Made by a program: the position numbers and the translations under genes. Shown here one piece after another: positions 1 through 7,415 of a stretch of 64,000 bases of DNA. Under the pieces are notes generated by a model. It was not told the DNA's origin and searched no databases. It worked only from the letters and a program-made list of their open reading frames with translations. The number at the start of each line of letters is the position of its first letter. Position 1 is the first letter of the stretch. This stretch comes from VRUE01 sp963807425 (GTDB taxonomy: Bacteria; Actinomycetota; Thermoleophilia; Solirubrobacterales; 70-9), in the NCBI GenBank assembly GCA_963807425.1, contig CAWEBZ010000010.1:1-64000 (forward strand), given 5' to 3'.

Positions 1-1471
1 TAAATGGCGCTATTGGAATATCGGGCTTTGAGAGAAGGGTGTAGTCGTCAGAAGACGCTCGCCAGAGGTACAGCAGGCTCTGGTCCGCAGGATCTCCGTC
101 ATGCAGCTGAGCATGGGTCCTGACCGTGCCCATTGAGAGATCGTCGGAGAACCAGTCGTAGTAGGTCTGCACGGCAGGAAAGCCGGGGACCGGGTCGAGC
201 CGCGGTGAGATTCCCTCTGTCACCCAGCCGTCGGGCCCACGTCTGCTCATGTACTGCGTGAACGTGGGGGTCGAGTCGCCGTCGAAGTTCACTCTTGCTC
301 CGTAAGTGACGGCATCGCCATCCACCGAGACTTGGCCAATGTGGGCAAGCGCGCCGCTCATGCTGCCTCGGTCGATGTCCGCCCCCTGCTTTTCAGCCGG
401 AGAGACGCGTTCATAGACGCGAGCATCGGGCAAGCCAAAGGGGATGGTGGAGGTTTCGATTGGCGTAAAAGCGTGATCCACCCCCTCACTCTGCTCCGAG
501 GTATCGCTGTTCGTCACCACGACCCGGAAGTGATAGGTCGCCCCCGGTTGCAGCCCACTGAGCGGCGCGGTGACGACGTGGAAGGCGTTGTCTTCGGCGC
601 CGAGGGCTGTAGGAGCGGCGGGGGCCAGGTTGCCGTAGCTGGTGTCGGTCCCCCATTCGAACTGGTAGGTGAGCGGAGAGTTCTTCGGGTTGACGGCGGC
701 GGCGAGGGTTGCCTCGGTCGAGTCGAGCTCACCCGCGTAGAGCGTCTGCGCCGCGGGGGCAACCCCCTCGGTTTTGAATACCTCCGGTCCATCGCTCGCT
801 GGCGGCCCGGCGTTTTCGGCCACCAGCGTCACCTCATAGTCGGTATTGGGCTCGAGACCGATGGTGTCGGCCTCGACCACATGGCTCGAGCTGTCGGCTG
901 GGATCTGCCCTCCCTGCAGGCCCGGGCATTCAGGCGTGCACTCGAAGTGCCAGTTGACGTCGAAGGCTGACGGGTTGCCCACAGGCGCTTCGGGGTTGAT
1001 CGTGCCCGAGAAGTGTGCGCTGGTGCCGGTGAAGATCGTGACCGGGTCGAGCGAGAGGGTGGGAGGAGTCACCGGATCGGTCGTGAAGGAGGGATTAGGC
1101 TCTGCGGAGACCGTCTGCGCCGGATCGACGTAGTTTTCGGCGACTAGACGGACCTCATATTCCGCCCCTGCAGTAAGACCCGCAAGATCGTCGGACACAT
1201 TCTGGGCCCCGGCTCCCGCGGCAATCGGTCCCTGGAAGGTGCTTGAGCTCCAGCCTTCGTTGACCGGGTCCTTGGAGTACTGGAAGAAGTAGAAGGTTTC
1301 CTGATCTTGGGGATCGACGGTCCCCGAAACATGAGCGGAGGTGTAGGAGACCGAGGTGACGCCGGGATCGATCGTCACCACAGGAGCCACCGCTCCCGCC
1401 AGCGTCACGCCCAAGGCGAGGGTCAACAGCATGGCCGAGATGGCGACGATGGCCTTCGCTTGGCGTCTCAC
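1..1471 (-). CDS. Secreted fibronectin-type-III-like repeat protein, C-terminus beyond window
   Basis: The frame is open without a stop from the GTG at 1471 to the left edge (490 codons), so the protein is incomplete. The GTG is preceded by AAGGAGAG at a good distance. Residues 1-28 form a signal peptide (VRRQAKAIVAISAMLLTLAL then GVTLAGAVA). After it come three repeats of roughly 90-110 residues, each ending in a tract such as GLTAGAEYEVRLVAEN, GLEPNTDYEVTLVAEN or GLQPGATYHFRVVVTN, the G-strand signature of fibronectin type III domains. A new region begins near residue 355 with DARVYERVSPAEKQG, a motif I associate with large surface proteins of Thermoleophilia that go on into a propeller. 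Probably an exported cell-surface protein; ligand unknown. A promoter and 5' UTR hairpin lie upstream. Confidence 0.85.
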   Translation of the reverse strand, partial: MRRQAKAIVAISAMLLTLALGVTLAGAVAPVVTIDPGVTSVSYTSAHVSGTVDPQDQETFYFFQYSKDPVNEGWSSSTFQGPIAAGAGAQNVSDDLAGLTAGAEYEVRLVAENYVDPAQTVSAEPNPSFTTDPVTPPTLSLDPVTIFTGTSAHFSGTINPEAPVGNPSAFDVNWHFECTPECPGLQGGQIPADSSSHVVEADTIGLEPNTDYEVTLVAENAGPPASDGPEVFKTEGVAPAAQTLYAGELDSTEATLAAAVNPKNSPLTYQFEWGTDTSYGNLAPAAPTALGAEDNAFHVVTAPLSGLQPGATYHFRVVVTNSDTSEQSEGVDHAFTPIETSTIPFGLPDARVYERVSPAEKQGADIDRGSMSGALAHIGQVSVDGDAVTYGARVNFDGDSTPTFTQYMSRRGPDGWVTEGISPRLDPVPGFPAVQTYYDWFSDDLSMGTVRTHAQLHDGDPADQSLLYLWRASSDDYTLLSKPDIPIAPF

Positions 1472-1492
1472 GTAGGTCTCTCCTTGTCCCGT

Positions 1493-1536
1493 GAGCCCCT
1501 CTACCGGCCGCTTCCCTTGGCGGCCCCCGTGGGCTC
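1493..1536 (-). other. 5' UTR stem-loop ahead of the fibronectin-like gene
   Basis: GAGCCC (1493-1498) pairs with GGGCTC (1531-1536), and inside it GGCCGC (1506-1511) pairs with GCGGCC (1520-1525). The structure lies 22 nt upstream of the GTG start at 1471, inside the predicted leader of that mRNA. It could be a processing or stability element. Function is inferred only from position. The rest of 1537-1763 holds the promoter described separately and nothing else I recognise. Confidence 0.4.
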
Positions 1537-1588
1537 GGTTTCCCTGTGGCGTTCGTCGTGCGGAAACGAGCTAGTTCCCTGAACTGAC

Positions 1589-1655
1589 ACTCGCGTTCCT
1601 TAAGCGACGGGCACAGGATAAACAGACGAGTTCGGCTTTGTCAAGGAACGAGAGT
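1589..1655 (-). promoter_or_regulatory. Promoter with flanking inverted repeat for the fibronectin-like gene
   Basis: Read on the minus strand, a perfect -35 TTGACA (1644-1639) is followed after 18 nt by TATCCT (1620-1615), a fair -10. This predicts a transcript start near 1608 and a leader of about 135 nt. A 13-nt inverted repeat with one mismatch (ACTCGCGTTCCTT at 1589-1601, AAGGAACGAGAGT at 1643-1655) brackets the promoter, and its right arm overlaps the -35. That arrangement suits a dimeric regulator. The promoter call is sequence-based; the regulator is unknown. Confidence 0.55.
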
Positions 1656-1763
1656 GGTATGCGCAGGCAGGCCTCGCGCCTGACAGGCAGGCGAAAGCCC
1701 TGGAGAACCGGTGTCTCCCGGGACAGTGGGGGCAGGACTCGCATCGGCTGCGCGGCGAGAAAG

Positions 1764-1850
1764 CGGAGGGGGTGGGATTCGAACCCACGAGCGCCTTGCG
1801 ACGCCAACAGTTTTCGAGACTGCCCCGTTCAACCACTCCGGCACCCCTCC
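1764..1850 (-). tRNA. tRNA-Ser (anticodon CGA)
   Basis: The minus strand folds as an 87-nt class II tRNA: acceptor GGAGGGG with CCCCTCC plus discriminator G, T-loop TTCGAAT, and an anticodon stem GCAGT/ACTGT enclosing CTCGAAA, giving anticodon CGA at 1816-1814, which reads UCG. The long variable arm is the serine hallmark. CCA is not encoded. Confidence 0.93.
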
Positions 1851-1950
1851 GGGACTCAGTCAGGGGCTGATTTTACGGCGGGCGGCGCGGAAGCGTGCGG
1901 TGGCGCGTCTCCGAGGCTCAAGGCTGGCCGAGTGCGCCGATGGAGCCGGC

Positions 1951-3880
1951 GTGCAAGGCAGCGAGCAGACCCGGATCGGGCGGTTCTTCGACCGCCATCC
2001 GCTGCTGCTGCGCGCGCTGGCGATCGGGGCGCTGCTCTGGGGCGTCGGCTACCTGACCTGGCGCATCGGCTGGAGCGGCGAAGGCGCCAGCCCGGTCGCC
2101 TTCGCGATGCTGCTGGTGACCGAGATCTACGGGCTCTGGGCGCTGGGCACGCTGGCCTGGTTCTCGTGGTCGCGGCCCGCCCGCGGTGCGGCCGCCGGCG
2201 ACGCCGGGGCGCACGGTCGACGTCTACGTCTGCACCTACGACGAGCCGATCGAGGTGGTGGCGGCGACGCTGGCCGGCTGCCGCGCCCTCACCTACCCGC
2301 ACACGACCTACCTGCTCGACGACGGCCGGCGGCCGGAGATGGAGGAGCTGGCGCGAGCTGGCCGGCGCCCGCTACCTGACCCGGCCCGACAACTCCCACG
2401 CCAAGGCGGGCAACATCAACGCCGCGCTGCCGCGCACCGAGGGCGAGCTGGTGCTGATGCTCGACGCCGACCACGTGCCGATGCCCGACGCGCTCGACGC
2501 GATGGTCGGCTACTTCGACGACGAGCGCATGGCCCTGGTGCAGAGCCCGCACGACTTCTTCAACCACGACTCGGTCCAGCACTACGTCGTCGGCCGCCAC
2601 GAGCAGTCGCTCTTCTACCGCGTCGTCTGCCCCGGCAAGGACCGCCACGGCGCCGCCTACTGGTGCGGCTCGGCGGCGCTGATCCGGCGCCAGGCGCTGC
2701 TCGAGATCGGCGGCGTCGCCACCGAGACGATCGCCGAGGACTTCCACACGACGATCCGCATGCAGCGCCACGGCTGGAAGAGCCGCTACCACGACGAGGT
2801 GCTGGTCCAGGGCCTGGCCCCGCACGACCTCGACGGCTACCTGCTGCAGCGCGACCGCTGGGCGCGCGGCAACCTCGCCGTCTTCACCCTGCCCGAGTCC
2901 CCCCTGCGCGCCCGCGAGCTGCGGCCGCTGCAGCGGCTCTCCTACTTCGCCAGCCTCGCCGCCTACCTGGCGCCGCCGATGCGGCTGCTGCTGCTGGCGA
3001 CGCTGGGCCTGGTGCTGTGGACCGGCGAGCTGCCGATGAAGATCAGCGTCGTCGCGCTGGCGGCGCTCTGGCTGCCCTCGGTGACGCTCAACCTCAGCGC
3101 CGGCGCGGCCCTGGCCCGCGGCTACATGAAGATCGGCGAGACCGCCCACTACGAGCTGCTGACGATGGAGATCTACACGCGGGCGCTGCGCTGCGCGATC
3201 CGCCCCGGCCACACCGCCTTCAAGGTGACGCCGAAGCAGGGCACGCGACGGCGGCGGCCTCGAGGCGGTGCGCAAGCTGCGCCTGGTGCATCGCTCTGCG
3301 CGGTCGTGCTCGCCGGCGGGACGGCGCTGCGCCTGCTCGACCTGGCCGGCGTCGGCCCGCTGCCCGACCTGCCCGGGATCGCCGCCGTGATCGTGCCGCT
3401 GCTCGGCCTGATCGAGCTGCGCCGCGTGCTGCGCACCCTGCTCGCCGTCGGCCGGCGCCAGCAGCGGCGCCTGGTCTACCGCTTCGAGGGCGACGCCCCC
3501 GCCCAGTGCTTCTCCGACGGACGGCCACGTCGCGCGGCCGCCTGGTCGACGCCAGCGCCGCCGGCGTCGGCCTCGTGCTGGACGCGCCGCTGGCGGTCGG
3601 CGCCAAGCCCGCGGTCCTGCTCGAGCTGCGAGGACGCGGCCGGCGAGGCGCACGAGGTCGCCGCCCAGGTCGAGGTGCGCTCCTGCCGCGAGGCGGAGGG
3701 CCGCTACCTGGTCGGCGCGACGATCGCCGAGATCGACCCCGCCTCGCGGATGCGCCTGATGGAGTGGTGCTACGTCGTCTGCAGCCACGAGCGCCTGCGC
3801 GGCCACCGGCCGGCGGCGCCGACGCCGCGAGGCCGAGGCGATCGTGCTGCCGCTGCGCCGCAGCCCACGGCGCACGCCTG
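1951..3880 (+). CDS. Cellulose-synthase-like family 2 glycosyltransferase with C-terminal PilZ domain, frame disrupted
   Basis: Membrane glycosyltransferase of the BcsA type. Two N-terminal membrane helices are followed by the GT-A catalytic domain: TVDVYVCTYDEP, the substrate DADH motif (about 2460), the ED of TIAEDFHT, and QRDRW (Q/RxxRW) near 2855. More helices follow, then a PilZ domain with an RxxxR tract (RQQRR) and DASAAG, the two c-di-GMP contact motifs, so activation by c-di-GMP is likely. The product would be an extracellular beta-glycan, polymer unknown. The coding is spread over three frames with breaks near 2195, 2353, 3246, 3290, 3520, 3628 and 3830. Four of these read as loss of one CG from GCGCG. 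The start (GTG 1951, or GTG 1900) and the stop are uncertain; no stop precedes the downstream tRNA gene. Confidence 0.8.
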
Positions 3881-3915
3881 CAGTCAACGCGGGCTGGCCG
3901 CAAGCCGCCTCGAAG

Positions 3916-4005
3916 CGGAGAGGGTGGGATTCGAACCCACGAGGCGGGTTAACCCCGCCCACGCGATTTCCAGTCGCGCTCCTTAAGCCACTCGGACACC
4001 TCTCC
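3916..4005 (-). tRNA. tRNA-Ser (anticodon GGA)
   Basis: A 90-nt class II tRNA on the minus strand: acceptor GGAGAGG with CCTCTCC plus discriminator G, an anticodon stem CGCGA/TCGCG around CTGGAAA giving anticodon GGA (3971-3969), a long variable arm, and TTCGAAT in the T-loop. It reads UCC and UCU. CCA is not encoded. With the tRNA-Ser(CGA) at 1764-1850 it flanks the glycosyltransferase gene. Confidence 0.93.
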
Positions 4006-4032
4006 GGGTCCTCCGAAGGGTATTGGCTCCGC

Positions 4033-4507
4033 TCAGCGGCGCGGCGGCGAAGAAGCTCGCGCAGCAGCGCCGCGCACTCGTCCTCGAGCACGCCGCCGCT
4101 GACCGCGGGGCGGTGGTTGAGGGCGGGCTCGGCGAGGACGTCGAGGACGCTGCCGGCGGCGCCGGCCTTGGGGTCGGCGGCGCCGATAGACGACCTCGGG
4201 GATGCGGGCGAGGACGATCGCGCCGGCGCACATCGCGCAGGGCTCGAGCGTGACGTAGAGGGTCGTGCCCGGCAGGCGCCAGCCGCCCAGCGCCTCGGCG
4301 GCGGCGCGGATCGCGAGGATCTCGGCGTGGGCGGTGGGGTCGCGCGCGCAGCTCGCGCTCGTTGCCGGCCGCGGCGAGCGGCTCGCCGTCGCGGGCGACG
4401 ACGGCGCCGATCGGCACGTCGCCGTGCGCCTCGGCCTCGCGGGCGCGCTCGATCGCCAGGGCCATCAGCCGCTCGTCGCGTCGGTCGTGAGTGCGCTCGC
4501 TCGGCAT
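4033..4507 (-). CDS. tadA: tRNA-specific adenosine deaminase TadA, frame disrupted
   Basis: Cytidine-deaminase-fold enzyme that converts wobble adenosine 34 of tRNA-Arg(ACG) to inosine. The conceptual product starts MPSERTHDRRDERLMALAIE and carries the zinc motifs TAHAEILAI (His ligand and catalytic Glu) and PCAMCAG (two Cys ligands), then DPKAGAAGS and LNHRP typical of TadA. ATG 4507 fits the usual N-terminal length. Two frame breaks occur, near 4350 (a CG appears lost from GCGCGCGAC before TAHAE) and near 4190 (after EVVY). A third indel is needed near the end to reach the TGA at 4033-4035. The repaired length, about 158 residues, matches the family. Confidence 0.85.
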
Positions 4508-4603
4508 GCATCCGGGAGTATGTGGCACCGACAACTTCGCCGGCGGGCCGGTGTTAGGTGATAGCTCGCTCGATTGCAGGGATTACGCGAGCGCAGAACC
4601 CAG

Positions 4604-5977
4604 ATGAACCGACGCCTTCCGATCGCCGCCGCCGTGGCCCTGCTCGCGGGCGCTCGCCTGCCGCGACGCCAGCCGCAGGCGGCGACCGGCGGTCGCGCCC
4701 GCCCACGGCTTCGCCCCCCACGAGGTGGTCGTCAAGCTCGCCGGCGAGCGCCGGCGGCGCGGGCCGTCGCGCTGCCGCCGCGGGTCGGCGTGCGCGAGGC
4801 CGCGGCGGCGCTGCGGCGCAGCCCGCGGGTCGCCTACGCGGCGCCGAACTACATCGCCACCGCCTCGCAGCGGCGAGCCGCTGGCCGACCGGATTCCCAA
4901 CGACCCCGGCCCGCTCGACCGGGCCGCCCGGCCCGCCCGGCGGCTGGGTCACGAAGCAGTGGAACTTCCTGCCCTGGGAGGGACCGGCAACGCCGCTGCT
5001 GCCCGTCTCGCCCGGCGGCATCGACGCGGTCGGCGCCTGGGAACACCTGGCGCGGCCGAACGCCCGCGGCGCCGAGGGCATCGACGGTCGCCGTGCTCGA
5101 CACCGGGATCGCCTACCGGCCGCAGGGCAGCCGCTTCCGCCGCAGCCCCGACTTCACCTCCGGCCAGTTCGTCAAGGGCTACGACTTCGTCGACGACGAT
5201 CGCGCTGCCGCTCGACGAAAACGGCCACGGCACCCACGTCGCCGGGACGATCGCCGAGAAGACCAACAACGGGATCGGCCTGACCGGGCTCGCCTACCGG
5301 GCGAAGCTGATGCCGGTCCGCGTCCTCGACGCGCACGGCCGCGGGCGCGGCCGACGACATCGCCAGGGGCATCCGCTTCGCCGTCGCCCACGGCGCCGAC
5401 GTGATCAACATGAGCTTCAACTTCGGCTGCGACAAGCGCGTGCCGGGCGTCGACGAAGCGATGCGCCAGGCCTACCGCAAGGGCGTCGTGACCGTGGCCT
5501 CGGTCGGCAACCTCGGCTCGGAGGCCTGCGTCTCGCCACCGGCGACCGGCCCGCACGCGATCGGCGTCGGCGGCACCACCGAGGGCGGCTGCCTCGGCGA
5601 CTACTCGCTGCGCCGGCAAGGACGTCGACGTGCTCGCCCCCGGCGGCGGCACCGCCGATCGCCGGCTGCCCGTCGGTCTCGTCGAGCCCGATCTACCAGG
5701 TGACCCTGAAGGCCGGCAGCACGCGCCGCTTCGGCGAGCCCGGCGACTACGTCGGCACCTCGATGGCCGCCGCCCACGTCTCCGGCGGTCGCGGCGATGG
5801 TCCTCGCCAGCGGCACGTACTCGGACCGCAGCGACCGCCGCCGAACGGCAAGGTCGGCCAAGTCGCGAGTGACACGGCGCCTGACGCGAGACCGCCCGCA
5901 GACCTCGGCCTGCCCGCGACCGCCAGGGCGCCGGCCTGATCGACGCCGGCCGGGCGACGGATCCCGCGGTTCGCTAG
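4604..5977 (+). CDS. Secreted subtilisin-family (S8) serine protease, frame disrupted
   Basis: Exported protease. ATG 4604 gives MNRRLPIAAAVALLAGA, a signal peptide. An inhibitor-I9-like propeptide tract follows (HEVVVKLAGE, then RRSPRVAYAAPNYIATA). The catalytic triad is visible: Asp in VAVLDTGIAY (about 5095), His in NGHGTHVAGTIAE (about 5225) and Ser in GTSMAAAHVSG (about 5760). GVVTVASVGN and ADVINMSF are standard S8 core strands, and the end GAGLIDAGRATDPAVR is typical. The stop is TAG 5975-5977. Coding passes through all three frames with about ten small indels, so the deposited sequence cannot make the protein. The repaired length is about 455 residues. The gene converges on the stress-protein gene with only 9 nt between stops. 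Confidence 0.85.
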
Positions 5978-5986
5978 GAGCGGCTC

Positions 5987-6431
5987 CTAGGTCGTGCGGA
6001 CGATGATCACGCTGCAGGGAGCGTGATGGGAGACGTTGTTGGGGACGCTGCCGAGCAGGAAGCGGCGCGCTCCGGTCATCCCTTTGTTGCCGACGACGAT
6101 CAGGTCGGCCTTGGTCTCCTCGGCGACGTTGAGGATCGCCTCGGCGGGTTCGCCCTCGACCGGGTGGGTCTGCACCTCCACCCCCTGCTTCTTCGCGGCC
6201 GCCGCGGCGGCGTCGAGGACGAGGTTGACGTCCTCGCGAGGGCCGATCTCGTACTGGACGTCGGCGGGAGCGCTGCTGCTTCTCGCCCTCGACACGCCGT
6301 TTGGAGACCGGCTCGTAGGCGCTGACGATGCTGAGCTGGGCGCCGGCGAGCTTGGCGAGGTCGACGGCCTGGCGGACAGCCTCGGCGGCAGTCTCCGATC
6401 CATCGGTTCCAACCACGATGCGAGTGAACAC
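5987..6431 (-). CDS. Universal stress protein (UspA family), one frameshift
   Basis: Single-domain cytoplasmic Usp. GTG 6431 has AGAGGAGG 8 nt upstream and begins VFTRIVVGTDGSETAAEAVR. The C-terminal half contains ADLIVVGNKGMTGARRFLLG then SVPNNVSHHAPCSVIIV, the G-2x-G-9x-G(S/T) ATP-binding signature of ATP-type Usp proteins. A frame break near 6270 separates the halves. The repaired length, about 147 residues, is normal. The stop TAG (5989-5987) lies in a 15-nt palindrome that also contains the subtilase stop. Confidence 0.85.
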
Positions 6432-6471
6432 GGCCCGCCTCCTCTGCTCGGTCGCTGGACGCGCGCTGATA

Positions 6472-6622
6472 CTAACGCTGCGGCCTGGCGGGCCGGCAGG
6501 CCACGGAAGCCGTCGCCGAGGATTTCGGTCGGCGTCGTCGCAAGGCGGACGATCGCGATCGCCATCGAGGCGACGAGGCAGGCGACCAGCACGACCATCC
6601 CGACTTTCCACAGCATCGGCAT
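6472..6622 (-). CDS. Possible small single-pass membrane protein
   Basis: ATG 6622 opens MPMLWKVGMVVLVACLVASM, followed by AIAIVRLATT, one clear membrane helix, then a basic/polar tail. The TAG at 6472 is reached only if one indel is assumed near 6490; otherwise the frame runs on into the stress-protein gene. The ATG overlaps the ATG proposed for the divergent gene at 6621. No ribosome site is obvious. Not a family I recognise. Confidence 0.35.
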
Positions 6623-7370
6623 GCGCGGAAGCCTAGACTCGCTGGCGGGATCGAGCTTGGAGAGAGTCGCGGAAGGCGTCTGGCTGCTGCGGGGCGACCT
6701 GGGCAAGTCGATGAACATCTACTTCCTCGAGGACGAGGGACGGCGTGGTCCAGTTCGACGCCGGCAGCAAGGCGATGGTGAAGAGCTGCGAAGGCTGCTG
6801 GCGAGGAGCTGGGCGGGCTGAAGCGGGTCGTGCTCGGCCACGCGCACGCCGACCACCGCGGCACCGCGCCCTCGATGGGCGTCCCCGTCTACTGCCACGC
6901 CGACGACGTCGCCGACGCCGAAAGCGAGGCCTCTGTCGCGCCCTACATGGACCTCTCGCAGCTTCCGGTCGCGCCGGTCCGCTGGATCTACCCGCTGCTG
7001 CTGCGGCGCTGGGACGGCGGCGCGGTGAAGATCGCCGGCACCGTCGCCGAGGGAGACGAGGTGGCCGGCTTCCGCGTCGTCCACTTCCCCGGCCACGCGC
7101 CGGGTCTGATCGGGCTCTGGCGCGAGAGCGACCGGGTGGCGATCGTCAGCGACGTCGTCTACTTCGTCGACTCGGCGCCGGCTGCGGAGCGCTGCCGGAG
7201 GGAGAGGCGAGCGTCCCCCACCCCGCCTGGGCCTGGGACCACGCCAAGGCGAAGGAGTCGGTCGCAAGCTGGCCGCGCTGGAACCGGCCCTCGTCTGCGC
7301 CGGTCATGAGGAGCCGCTGCGCGGCGAGAACCTGCGCGAGACGCTGGAGCGTGCCGCGGAGAAGTACTGA
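6621..7370 (+). CDS. Metallo-beta-lactamase-fold hydrolase, frame disrupted
   Basis: The conceptual protein begins near LERVAEGVWLLRGDLGKSMN and has the zinc motif GHAHADHRG (HxHxDH) near 6840, the strand YFLEDEG before it, and later FPGHAPG and AGHEEPLRG, which carry the remaining metal histidines. This is the glyoxalase-II-like branch of small MBL hydrolases; the substrate cannot be told. The end GENLRETLERAAEKY reaches TGA 7368-7370. Frame breaks occur near 6742, 6800, 7190, 7270 and 7310. The start is uncertain: ATG 6621 is in frame, and a TTG near 6655 is possible. Repaired length about 235-250 residues. Confidence 0.75.
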
Positions 7371-7415
7371 GCCGAGGCGCGCCGAGTGGCGCCGCTGCCA
7401 TAGTTTCCGCCGCTG

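Noticed and set aside
4604..5977. Programmed ribosomal frameshifting in the subtilase gene.
   Set aside because: About ten shifts in both directions without slippery sites, and neighbouring genes are affected in the same way. Sequence error or decay is far simpler.
5975..5989. Perfect palindrome TAGGAGC-G-GCTCCTA holding the stops of two convergent genes as a terminator.
   Set aside because: A one-base loop cannot form an RNA hairpin of that size. It would need several opened pairs and there is no T-tract.
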